Origin: Emticicia sp. C21
GTDB taxonomy: Bacteria; Bacteroidota; Bacteroidia; Cytophagales; Spirosomataceae
Reading direction: 5' to 3'
NCBI RefSeq assembly: GCF_003418935.1
Contig: NZ_QVMT01000001.1
Span: forward strand, 1,153,883-1,217,882
DNA length: 64,000 nucleotides
This document shows, one piece after another, positions 51,596 through 59,587 of this stretch. Positions within the stretch are counted from its first letter, which is position 1. Each line of letters opens with the position of its first letter. A model generated the notes under the pieces. The model was not told the origin of the DNA. It did not search any database and saw only the letters and a program-made list of their open reading frames with translations. Made by a program: the position numbers and the translations under genes.

Positions 51596-52648
51596 ATGAA
51601 AACAATAAAAGGACCAGCGATATTTTTAGCACAATTTCTGGGCGATGAGGCCCCGTTTAATTCATTAGATACTATTGCCGACTATATGGCAGGCTTGGGA
51701 TACAAAGGTATCCAGTTGCCTACCTGGGATAGCCGTGTAATTGACCTGCAAAAAGCAGCAGAATCTAAAACGTATGCCGACGAACTGAAAGGCAAATTAG
51801 CCGACAAAGGTCTGGCGATTACTGAGCTATCCACGCACTTGCAAGGCCAGTTGATTGCTTCTCACCCAGCCTATAATGCCATGTATGATGCTTTTGCACC
51901 TGCTTCAGTGCATGGTAACGAAAAGGCACGTCGCAAATGGGCAGAGCAGCAATTGATATGGGCAGCTAAAGCTTCTCAGAACCTGGGTCTTTCTACACAC
52001 GTAGGTTTCTCAGGTGCTTTGGCGTGGCCATTTTTATATCCGTGGCCGCAACGTCCGGCAGGTTTGATTGAGACGGCATTCAAAGAATTGGCACGCCGTT
52101 GGAAACCAATTCTGAATGTATTTGACGAACATGGGGTAGACTATTGCTACGAGTTGCACCCGGGAGAAGATTTGTATGACGGTTCCACTTTCGAGATGTT
52201 TGTTGATTACCTGAAAGGTCACAAACGTGCTTGTATCAACTATGACCCAAGTCACTTTGTGTTGCAACAATTAGATTATTTAGCTTTCATTGATTTATAT
52301 CATGACCGCATCAAGGCATTCCACGTCAAAGATGCTGAGTTTAATCCATCGGGCCGTCAAGGTGTGTATAGTGGTTATGCCGGTTGGGCAGACCGCGCCG
52401 GACGTTTCCGTTCGTTGGGTGATGGTCAGGTAGATTTCTCAGGTATTTTCAGCAAATTATCTCAATATGACTACGATAGCTGGGCCGTATTGGAGTGGGA
52501 ATGTTGCATTAAATCCTCTGAACAAGGGGCGGCAGAGGGTGCGCCTTTCATTGCCAGCCATATCATTCAGGTAGCTACACGTGCATTCGATGATTTTGCA
52601 GCAACAGGTGCTGACGAAAAGGTGAACCGTAAGGCTCTGGGGATTTGA
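51596..52648 (+). CDS. Sugar phosphate isomerase/epimerase-like TIM-barrel protein
   Basis: A 350-residue AP-endonuclease-2/xylose-isomerase-like barrel. The metal ligands are visible: Glu in CYELHPGEDL, Asp and His in INYDPSHFVLQQLDYL, His in KAFHVKDAEF and Glu in AVLEWECC. No signal peptide. In Bacteroidota such proteins accompany Gfo/Idh oxidoreductases and DUF1080 hydrolases in the metabolism of 3-keto glycosides; that role is inferred from the neighbours. Confidence 0.92.
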   Translation: MKTIKGPAIFLAQFLGDEAPFNSLDTIADYMAGLGYKGIQLPTWDSRVIDLQKAAESKTYADELKGKLADKGLAITELSTHLQGQLIASHPAYNAMYDAFAPASVHGNEKARRKWAEQQLIWAAKASQNLGLSTHVGFSGALAWPFLYPWPQRPAGLIETAFKELARRWKPILNVFDEHGVDYCYELHPGEDLYDGSTFEMFVDYLKGHKRACINYDPSHFVLQQLDYLAFIDLYHDRIKAFHVKDAEFNPSGRQGVYSGYAGWADRAGRFRSLGDGQVDFSGIFSKLSQYDYDSWAVLEWECCIKSSEQGAAEGAPFIASHIIQVATRAFDDFAATGADEKVNRKALGI

Positions 52649-52690
52649 TTAGATAAGTAACCCACCATCCCTTGTTCACCGAATGAAACG

Positions 52691-52763
52691 GTCCGCCGTC
52701 GCGGTCGTTGTCTAAATTAACAAAGGAACAGTTTTGTATGTAAGCCGGACCGCGCGACGGCCG
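52691..52763. repeat. GC-rich imperfect inverted repeat
   Basis: GGTCCGCCGTCGCGGTCG on the left and GGACCGCGCGACGGCCGC on the right are imperfect reverse complements within an otherwise AT-rich gap, and a related GTCCGGCGATG follows at 52769. It is probably a degenerate mobile or palindromic element. The remainder of 52649-53000 shows only the 18-bp repeat at 52869. Confidence 0.55.
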
Positions 52764-52868
52764 CTTAAGTCCGGCGATGTATGCAATAAATCCATTGTTT
52801 TCTTAGACGGCGAATTCATTCGCTGATACTCATACATGGCTTTGATGTATAAAAATAAAAACCTTTAC

Positions 52869-52886
52869 ACAAGCGTATAATTAACC
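52869..52886. repeat. 18-bp exact repeat, copy 2
   Basis: ACAAGCGTATAATTAACC, identical to 47461-47478. Here it lies 115 bp upstream of the DUF1080 start, so a regulatory role is possible. Confidence 0.6.
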
Positions 52887-53000
52887 ATCCTCATTCGTTA
52901 TAATTTCCGATTCAAAGAATAATAAATTTCCTGCACTTGGTTTGCATTTGATTTATTAAGAAATTTGAACTCAAATCAACCTCAATCTTACATATTTACA

Positions 53001-53705
53001 ATGAAAAAAATTAAATTAGGTGTTGTAGCCGTGGCCCTTATGGTTACCTGCGCTACCACAGCATTTGTAAACAACAAACCAGGCAAATGGGTAACAATTT
53101 TTAATGGTAAAGATTTTACCGGCTGGCATGCCTATAATAAAACCGAGCCTGTTTCAGACAAATGGCAGGTAGAAGATGGCGCTATGGTATTAACCGGCAG
53201 AGGTGGCGGAGACCTGGTAACCGATAAAGAATACGAAAACTTTGAATTTGAACTGGACTGGAAAATTTCAGAAAAAGGGAATAGTGGCGTAATGTGGGGC
53301 GTAGTTGAAGATAAAAAATTCTGCTGCCCATACTCAACAGGCCCTGAAATGCAGGTATTGGACGACCAGGGACACCCAGATGCTAAAGCAGGTAAAGATG
53401 GTAACCACAAAGCGGGTTCGTTATATGACATGATTCCTCCGACAAGTTTTGATATCGTAAAACCTGCAGGCGAGTGGAATACTGCCAAAATGAGAATCGA
53501 CCATAAGGCGAATAAAGGTACTTTCTGGTTGAATGGCAAACAAACCGTTCAGTTTGATTTGACTGGCCCGGGTTGGGATAATATGGTAGCCAACAGCAAA
53601 TTTAAAACCTGGGAGGGTTTCGGCAAATACGCGAAAGGTAAAATTGCTTTGCAAGACCATGGCAATAAAGTATGGTTTAAAAATCTTAGAATCAGAGAGA
53701 TTTAA
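53001..53705 (+). CDS. Secreted 3-keto-disaccharide hydrolase (DUF1080)
   Basis: A 234-residue exported protein with N-terminal signal (residues 1-22, MKKIKLGVVAVALMVTCA). The DUF1080 jelly roll is complete: WVTIFNGKDFTGWHAYN, WQVEDGAMVLTGRGGGDLVTDKEYENFEFELDWKIS, NSGVMWGV, GPEMQVLDDQGHPDAKAG, and the closing KIALQDHGNKVWFKNLRIREI. Members have been shown to cleave 3-keto glycosides. It ends the group that starts with the Gfo/Idh gene; the ATG at 53001 begins the signal peptide. Confidence 0.93.
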   Translation: MKKIKLGVVAVALMVTCATTAFVNNKPGKWVTIFNGKDFTGWHAYNKTEPVSDKWQVEDGAMVLTGRGGGDLVTDKEYENFEFELDWKISEKGNSGVMWGVVEDKKFCCPYSTGPEMQVLDDQGHPDAKAGKDGNHKAGSLYDMIPPTSFDIVKPAGEWNTAKMRIDHKANKGTFWLNGKQTVQFDLTGPGWDNMVANSKFKTWEGFGKYAKGKIALQDHGNKVWFKNLRIREI

Positions 53706-53726
53706 TTCCGATTAGATTCATTCAGC

Positions 53727-53764
53727 AATAAAGCCTGTTTCCTGACGGAGATAGGCTTTATTGT
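53727..53764 (+). terminator. Terminator after the DUF1080 gene
   Basis: AATAAAGCCT and AGGCTTTATT pair across a 16-nt loop, followed by GTTTT. It lies 21 bp after the stop codon. Confidence 0.75.
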
Positions 53765-53830
53765 TTTGGTATAGTTTTTGACAAAAGATTATTAAATATT
53801 AACTCTTGCTGTATTTATCAAAATACTCTT

Positions 53831-54580
53831 ATGAAAACCACAATCTACCTATCATTACATATGCGCTATGCATTTTGCATTTTTATGCTATTTACCAGCA
53901 ATGCTTCTGCGTTGGCTAATTGTGTCTCCGGCGATAATCCTTCAAAAGGGAAATCTATACAAACGACCGGAATTGTTAAAGAAAATACTGATGTATCAGC
54001 TAATCAAAATAATAATACTGTAGCTTGTCTGCCCAGAAATTGTGTACCCGTTATCATTACCAAATCAAAATCAGTACTAAAGTCGGCAGAAGTTTTTTCG
54101 AACTTTTTAGCTGATAATACGATGAATGTAACGGCTACGGCGAATCCCGACCAGAATATCTTTGAACATGGTCTGAGGTTTGTTGTAACCAGAAAAGGTA
54201 GAATGGTAAAAGTAGGTTCCAGATTGCCCAAAGCAGGTATCTATCGTATTTCTGTATGGGATGTTGCGACCAGGACTGTTATTGTTCAGCAATATGTCTA
54301 TCAAATGATTGATAATGTACAAGGTTGGGCAGATATTCCGGCTTTAGCCTTAGCGGCTAACAAAGAATATTTTATTTCGATAATCTCTGATAACTGGAAT
54401 GAGGCTTATCCCAAAGCAGGTTCAACCATTACTTATCCGATAATCAAAGGAAATCTGAAAGTGCTGGCATTTGCCACTACCATTCAACCTATGTTAACTT
54501 CAGCGGCAAAATATCCGGATATAGAAGATAATACGCATTCGATTCCCGGGTTTATAGATTTTGGGTTTATGCCTGACTGA
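53831..54580 (+). CDS. Secreted protein of unknown function
   Basis: A 249-residue exported protein not recognised as a family. A hydrophobic N-terminus (MRYAFCIFMLFTSNASALA, about residues 11-29) is a signal peptide. Later parts such as FEHGLRFVVTRKGRMVKVGSRLPKAGIYRISVWD and VQGWADIPALALAANKEYFISIISDNW have beta-sandwich character, similar in style to carbohydrate-binding or DUF4082-like domains. No catalytic motif is visible. The start could be the ATG at 53831 or at 53861. Confidence 0.7.
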   Translation: MKTTIYLSLHMRYAFCIFMLFTSNASALANCVSGDNPSKGKSIQTTGIVKENTDVSANQNNNTVACLPRNCVPVIITKSKSVLKSAEVFSNFLADNTMNVTATANPDQNIFEHGLRFVVTRKGRMVKVGSRLPKAGIYRISVWDVATRTVIVQQYVYQMIDNVQGWADIPALALAANKEYFISIISDNWNEAYPKAGSTITYPIIKGNLKVLAFATTIQPMLTSAAKYPDIEDNTHSIPGFIDFGFMPD

Positions 54581-54606
54581 GGTAATAAATCAATTAAAAT
54601 CCATTA

Positions 54607-54766
54607 TTATAGAGACGACCGGTTCGCCGCGCGATGCTGGCGTCTCCAGAGGCATATGAGCTTAAGAAAATCGCTATTCTTTTTATCTTCTTAAATAACA
54701 CTTTTGTAATTGCATAGACCAACGGAGACGCCTACATCGCGCAGCGAATCGGTCGTCTCTACGAAA
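54607..54766. repeat. MITE-like inverted-repeat element, GTAGAGACG family, copy 5
   Basis: A left arm TTATAGAGACGACCGGTTCG ending GGCGTCTCC and a right arm GGAGACGCCTACATCGCGCA ending GGTCGTCTCTACG. The arm cores contain CGCGCGATG, similar to the partial arm at 42070. It fills the gap between the secreted protein and the DUF4180 gene. Confidence 0.8.
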
Positions 54767-54788
54767 ATGGTTACATTTATATATATTT

Positions 54789-55151
54789 CTATCTCCTAGC
54801 CAACTTCTCTTTGGCCTCTTCAACACTACTCACAAAGTTTACGCTTCTGCCATTATTGCTTTCATAAATAAAATCTCTCAGGCTTTTGCTGGTGTATTTA
54901 GAGAAATCGCCGACAATGGCCAGGGGCATATTGTAGTTGGAGAATTTTTGCAGAATTTCTCCGGCTATTTTGGTTTTCAGGTCGAAAAAATCTGGTGTAA
55001 TATTTTTTTCGTGTAATATCAGTTTTGTGGCACCTGCATAAGCGGCATTGGCCATGATGTCGAGAGCGTCCTGTACTTCTATTATTACAATCTCTTCTGC
55101 TATCAGTTCGGCCATAAAAATACCGTTGTGGTTCGTTATTTCAATATTCAT
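54789..55151 (-). CDS. DUF4180 family protein
   Basis: A 120-residue cytoplasmic protein with VQDALDIMANAAYAGATKLILHEKNITPDFFDLKTKIAGEILQKFSNYNMPLAIVGDF, which is the core of DUF4180. Its fold resembles STAS-like domains; function unknown. Single gene. Confidence 0.9.
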   Translation of the reverse strand: MNIEITNHNGIFMAELIAEEIVIIEVQDALDIMANAAYAGATKLILHEKNITPDFFDLKTKIAGEILQKFSNYNMPLAIVGDFSKYTSKSLRDFIYESNNGRSVNFVSSVEEAKEKLARR

Positions 55152-55527
55152 TGTGTTGTTTCATGAGTAAATTCAATGCCAAAGATAAGATGCCAAAATG
55201 ATATTTGGGTTGTCAATATAATTTATCCCAGACCGCACATTTTTGAGCCTTTAGAGTACGTAGTGGTAAAATACAATTTATTACTCAATTATGCATACAA
55301 TAACACAAACACTAATATACGTAAGGGCATACAATTTTATAAATATTTTAAACATTTTCGAGGAAAAACCTCTACAAAAATGTCTGAATATAAATAATAT
55401 TTAAATATAGATTAAACTTTTATCTCTTAAAATTGTCCAATTTATTCAGTTACGCAATAATAATTTAATAACTGCGTTTCATAGAAATTGGTTACTTTTG
55501 CAAATCTTTTAATAAAAACTGTCAGGA
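55152..55527. other. Intergenic stretch with the M23 peptidase promoter
   Basis: A 376-bp AT-rich gap. TACTTTTG at 55493-55500 matches the -7 element and lies 27 bp before the ATG at 55528, but no clear -33 TTG was found. A 73-codon frame in the first part has no protein-like features. Nothing else recognised. Confidence 0.45.
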
Positions 55528-56169
55528 ATGAAGAAATCAGTGTTAGGATTTTTAATGTTTTTTGGATGTATCACATCAGGATTTTCCCAGAACATTGCCC
55601 TTAACAATTCAACCAAAACAATCAAAGAAGACAACTGGAAAGGTTTAAATTCACTACTCGAAGTAAACGACATTCTGCGCTACATTTACAGCGATCCTTT
55701 TAAGGAAAACTACATACAGACGATACCTGCAGGCTACCCATTAGACAAAGACATTCACATCAATTCCTTTTATGGTTCACGCAACCATCCCGTTCACAAA
55801 GTGACGAAGTTTCATAGAGGTATTGATTTGAAAGGTGGTACAGGCGAAAAAGTATATGCAACCGGCGAGGGCGAAGTAGTAGAAGCAGGTTACAAAAGCG
55901 ATATAGGTAATTATGTTAAAATCAAACACCTCTATGGCTTTGAATCAATTTACGGACATTTGAGTAAAATATCTGTCAAGAGAGGACAAAAAGTTTCACA
56001 CCGCCAGTTGATTGGTAAAGTAGGTGCTACAGGCACAGTAACAGGCCCGCATTTACACTACACCTTAAAGAAAAACAATAAGTTTATCGACCCGTTCGAT
56101 TTTCTGTTCCTTGATTTCGGTTCAGAGGGCATCAGCTTTCTTTGGAAACAGAAAGGCAGATTGGCGTAA
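55528..56169 (+). CDS. Secreted M23 family metallopeptidase
   Basis: A 213-residue exported peptidase. Signal peptide about 1-20 (GFSQ). The LytM/M23 zinc motif is intact: HRGIDLKGGTG (H and D ligands), GNYVKIKHLYGFESIYGHLSK and GPHLHYTLKKNNKFIDPFDFL (HxH). It would cut peptidoglycan peptide cross-links in the periplasm. Single-gene unit. Confidence 0.94.
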   Translation: MKKSVLGFLMFFGCITSGFSQNIALNNSTKTIKEDNWKGLNSLLEVNDILRYIYSDPFKENYIQTIPAGYPLDKDIHINSFYGSRNHPVHKVTKFHRGIDLKGGTGEKVYATGEGEVVEAGYKSDIGNYVKIKHLYGFESIYGHLSKISVKRGQKVSHRQLIGKVGATGTVTGPHLHYTLKKNNKFIDPFDFLFLDFGSEGISFLWKQKGRLA

Positions 56170-56224
56170 TAGCACGCCCTTAACCTCTAAAGGGGAATAA
56201 AAAAAGTTGTTCGACAAACAAAGG

Positions 56225-56247
56225 AGCCCTTTCAAGGGCTTTTTTTA
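56225..56247 (+). terminator. Terminator of the M23 peptidase gene
   Basis: AGCCCTTTCAAGGGCT followed by TTTTTTT, 55 bp after the stop codon. Confidence 0.8.
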
Positions 56248-56323
56248 TGTCCTTAGCACTCTCTGCTTCATTCTCCTTGTTCCATTCTCCTTTCTCCTCT
56301 ATTCAAATACCAGGAATTATTTC

Positions 56324-56331
56324 TATTTTTG
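56324..56331 (+). promoter_or_regulatory. Putative -7 element of the LacI-family gene
   Basis: TATTTTTG matches TAnnTTTG and lies 24 bp before the TTG start codon. The implied short leader supports the TTG as the true start. Confidence 0.5.
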
Positions 56332-56355
56332 AGAAATTAAATCAAACCAACTGCA

Positions 56356-57366
56356 TTGAAAAAGAAGAAGTCCATCTACGATGTGGCCAGTGAGCTGCAA
56401 GTTTCTGTTACTACCCTATCTTTTGTACTGAATGGCAAAGGACAAGAAAAAAGAATCAGCAAGGAAGTTATTCAAAAAATTGAAGCTTATGTAAAAGAAG
56501 TCGGCTATCAGCCCAATCATTTAGGTCGTAGCTTAAGTACCGGAAAAAGCAAAACAATCGGGATGATTGTGGGCGACATCAATAATCCTTTTTTTTCAGA
56601 AGTAGCCAGCGGGATAGAAAAAATTGCAGTAAAGGCCGGATACACCCTCATCGTGGCCAGTTCTAACAACGAACTGAACCAGATGAAATCGGTGATAAAG
56701 CTATTGAACGACCGTAATGTAGATGGTTTTATTATCTCGCCCATTGCAGGGATAGAAGAAACTATCGCCGATCTTAAAAAAGAGGGAAAGCCGATGGTGA
56801 TTTATAATTGTTTTTTTCCTGAATTAGATACTTACAATATTGTTGTAGATAATAAACGTGGGGCTTACGAGGCTACGAAACATCTCTTCGAAAACGGTTT
56901 CCGGAATATCGGTTTTATCACCCTCGACCTCTATAGTCAGAATGAGCGTATAGAAGGGTATAGTGATTTTATAGAATCCCAAAATCTCAGCACGAATATA
57001 CTCAAACTGCCCTATGAGCTGAATTATGAGGGCATTATCCATAAAATCACACAATTTCTTACCACAAACGATACCTTAGACTCGGTATTTTTCAGCACCA
57101 ATTTTCTTACCTTAGGCGGCTTAAAAGCTATCAGTAAATTAGGCGGTAAGTATGCAAAAATAGGCATTGTAAGTTTCGACGACCATCTTCTATATGATGT
57201 ATTGAATCCGGGTATTACGGCTATCAAGCAACCAGTGAAAGAAATATCTTCTACAGTTATTAATCAGATGCTGACAATGCTTGATAGTGCTGATAAAACC
57301 GTAGAGCCGAAGACCGTAGTATTTCCGGTTGATTTGATTGTGCGGGCTTCTTCTGCGAAGAGGTGA
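56356..57366 (+). CDS. LacI/GalR-family transcriptional regulator
   Basis: A 336-residue repressor. The N-terminal HTH is SIYDVASELQVSVTTLSFVLNGKG with hinge GYQPNHLGRSLSTGKSKTIG; the rest is the periplasmic-binding-protein-like sensor (IGMIVGDINNPFFSEVASGIE, DGFIISPIAG). The start codon is TTG at 56356 because no ATG precedes the HTH. The effector is probably a sugar, by family. The regulated genes are not evident; the next gene starts 31 bp after it. Confidence 0.93.
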   Translation: MKKKKSIYDVASELQVSVTTLSFVLNGKGQEKRISKEVIQKIEAYVKEVGYQPNHLGRSLSTGKSKTIGMIVGDINNPFFSEVASGIEKIAVKAGYTLIVASSNNELNQMKSVIKLLNDRNVDGFIISPIAGIEETIADLKKEGKPMVIYNCFFPELDTYNIVVDNKRGAYEATKHLFENGFRNIGFITLDLYSQNERIEGYSDFIESQNLSTNILKLPYELNYEGIIHKITQFLTTNDTLDSVFFSTNFLTLGGLKAISKLGGKYAKIGIVSFDDHLLYDVLNPGITAIKQPVKEISSTVINQMLTMLDSADKTVEPKTVVFPVDLIVRASSAKR

Positions 57367-57397
57367 CAGAATAAATAATTTACTAACGCTTTATCTT

Positions 57398-58066
57398 ATG
57401 GCTATCAAATATCCTTATCTGAAACTGTTTTCTGCAATATTTATATTGCTAAGCCATACTCTGTTCGGACAGCTTTACAGTGGACGAATTCCGGATTTTC
57501 AGGATGATTGTTTATTGCGTATTAATCCGGACAGTACAATAGACTTTGTGTATAGTCGTGAGGATATAGGTACTTATGCTGACCACTATGGAAAAATACA
57601 AAAATTGAATGATACTTTATTTCATATTTCAGCCACCATGACAATCGGACAGTTTTCGAATAAAACCCGTAGAGATTCCATTTTTGTTTCTCTTGATAGT
57701 AATGTCATTAATAAGCTTGGTAAGATAAAGATAGCTTATAGTAACGGAAGTTTTAAAGAGTATAATTTTGAAGAATATAATAATTATAAGAGAAATGTGG
57801 TAGGCGATCGTTATATAAAGATAAAAATTAATAAAAACCTATTGAACAGCTCACCTGGGAAGAATTTCATTACTATTGCTATCGAAAGAAAAAATCCTAT
57901 CACGCAAAAACCATTAGTATTTAAAATTCCATTGGGCTCTGCTCCTGCCTTTTCGGGTGGTGAAAACCTTGAATTTGATGTAGTAATAAAAAATGGCTAT
58001 TTGTGGACTACAGGAGAACCACCTGCAAATACTGGAGATTTTAAACTGAAAAAAGTGAACAACTGA
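57398..58066 (+). CDS. Secreted protein of unknown function
   Basis: A 222-residue exported protein with signal peptide about 1-25 (SHTLFGQ). The mature part is beta-rich (LLRINPDSTIDFVYSREDIGTYADHYGKIQKL, DRYIKIKINKNLLNSSPGKNFI) and ends FKLKKVNN. No family was recognised. The ATG at 57398 starts the signal peptide. It follows the LacI gene closely and may be co-transcribed. Confidence 0.7.
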   Translation: MAIKYPYLKLFSAIFILLSHTLFGQLYSGRIPDFQDDCLLRINPDSTIDFVYSREDIGTYADHYGKIQKLNDTLFHISATMTIGQFSNKTRRDSIFVSLDSNVINKLGKIKIAYSNGSFKEYNFEEYNNYKRNVVGDRYIKIKINKNLLNSSPGKNFITIAIERKNPITQKPLVFKIPLGSAPAFSGGENLEFDVVIKNGYLWTTGEPPANTGDFKLKKVNN

Positions 58067-58202
58067 CTTTTAGTATTTTCTGGCCATGACCCCTCCTCCC
58101 TATCAATAAAATCTACCTAAAAGGTATATTTGCTTTCTACGCACAAAAAACATTGTACTTTTCCAAGAAATCAATACGCTCGATAAATCCTTTGTTTTTT
58201 TA

Positions 58203-58233
58203 TTGACAATACTTTTTCATTTCCCTACTTTTG
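58203..58233 (+). promoter_or_regulatory. Promoter with a long leader before the Cys-ended secreted protein/collagen-like operon
   Basis: TTG (58203-58205), a 20-nt spacer and TACTTTTG (58226-58233) form a textbook Bacteroidota promoter. The next gene on this strand is at 58459, so the leader would be about 220 nt and could hold a regulatory structure. The surrounding 58067-58458 gap contains no other gene that can be supported. Confidence 0.6.
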
Positions 58234-58458
58234 ATAATCTGTAGTTAGGATATTAATTATAGATATCATAAGTTTTGCTTGTCCCTCTTAAAAAGCTGCG
58301 ATTTTAAACATGCCTTTCGCTTTGTAATCAGATTATTTCTGAGCTGATGCTTCTTTAGTATCAGACGTCACACAAGACTTACGTTTATAAAGGCTCTCTT
58401 TAAATATTTTGGCAGATTCATCTATGAACCTAATATGTTCATTTAGCACAATCTTTTC

Positions 58459-59556
58459 ATGAAAACACACTTTACCACTATAGTATTTCTTTTGCTCATA
58501 CAATCGGCCTATCAATTGAATGCCCAAGTGCAGGTCTCGCCTCAGGTGATTGCTTCGTCAGGTGGATATAGTGCTGCAGGAAATCTACAGATATCCTGGA
58601 CCTTGGGTGAAACCTTTATAACCGAATTGACGGGCAGTGGATTATCAGCCACACAAGGTTTTCAGCAGAACACCAGTATATGCCTGAGCGTAGTTGATTA
58701 TCAGTATGTAAAATCAGGCAATCCATATCAGAATTTATTTCCACTAGTAAACGGAATGACCATCAATCAGATACCCGAGCAGGTATCCATACTGGTTACA
58801 GGCGTTTGCAGTAATGTACCCATCGGAAGTTTTGAGATGAATCTGCAAGGCCCCGAATTCAACTGGAACATTATTCAGAATATTCACCCAAGTGCACTGT
58901 TCGATAATATAGGGGATCATGTGTATGGCCGGAATTTCATTCCGGGGAATTATACCCTCACTGTAACAGGTTATGCCCAGGATAACAAAGGTGGCGGTAT
59001 GACCTACGGGCCTGTGGCAACCCACTTTACGATTGTGGGCAATATTGCTACAATTTCAATGCCTACGGTCTCTACTCCTACTATCTGCGCAGGTAGTAAT
59101 GTTGACGTAAGTTTTACGGCTACCGGGACATTTAACCCCGCCAATCAATTTGAAGTACAATTATCAGACCCGGAGGGCATATTCGAAAATCCTACGACCA
59201 TAGGAGTTACCAACGCTGCCGGAACAGTCAATTGTACCATCCCGCTAAATACGCCGGAGGGAGGAAATTATCTGATACGGGTAGTATCTTCTAATCAGGT
59301 ATATGCCGGAAATCCGACTATGTCGCAATTAAAAATAAACCCTCAGCATGCTTATCTGGAGAGCCCTGACAATGATTATGTGACAGGCAATACTGAAATC
59401 AAACAGGTAGTAAGCACCATCAATGCCGCTAATAAAGTGGGCAATACTGCTAATATCACCTATCAGGCAGGCAAGGCCGTGGTTTTAACGCCCGGTTTTG
59501 AAACCCAGGCCGGTGGTGTTTTTAAAGCGCAGATAGAAGCCTGTAGCAATAACTAA
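58459..59556 (+). CDS. Secreted protein with Ig-like middle and Cys-ended C-terminal domain
   Basis: A 365-residue exported protein; signal peptide about 1-22 (QLNAQ). After VIASSGGYSAAGNLQISWTLGE and TATQGFQQ-like segments common in Bacteroidota surface proteins, the middle resembles a repeated immunoglobulin-like domain (STPTICAGSNVDVSFTATG, TPEGGNYLIRVVSS). The last 65 residues with KAVVLTPGFETQAGGVFKAQIEACSNN are the small coat-hanger-type beta domain that ends in a Cys near the C-terminus. It is followed 31 bp later by the collagen-like gene and probably shares its transcript. Confidence 0.85.
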   Translation: MKTHFTTIVFLLLIQSAYQLNAQVQVSPQVIASSGGYSAAGNLQISWTLGETFITELTGSGLSATQGFQQNTSICLSVVDYQYVKSGNPYQNLFPLVNGMTINQIPEQVSILVTGVCSNVPIGSFEMNLQGPEFNWNIIQNIHPSALFDNIGDHVYGRNFIPGNYTLTVTGYAQDNKGGGMTYGPVATHFTIVGNIATISMPTVSTPTICAGSNVDVSFTATGTFNPANQFEVQLSDPEGIFENPTTIGVTNAAGTVNCTIPLNTPEGGNYLIRVVSSNQVYAGNPTMSQLKINPQHAYLESPDNDYVTGNTEIKQVVSTINAANKVGNTANITYQAGKAVVLTPGFETQAGGVFKAQIEACSNN

Positions 59557-59587
59557 TTATCCACGAATCACTCTCAATCAATAGTTT

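Noticed and set aside
55176..55397. 73-codon frame on the plus strand
   Set aside because: AT-rich with no family features, ends before the M23 promoter, and lacks a plausible context.
58333..58527. 64-codon minus-strand frame overlapping the Cys-ended protein start
   Set aside because: It covers the signal-peptide codons of a well-supported gene and its leader; no recognisable domain.
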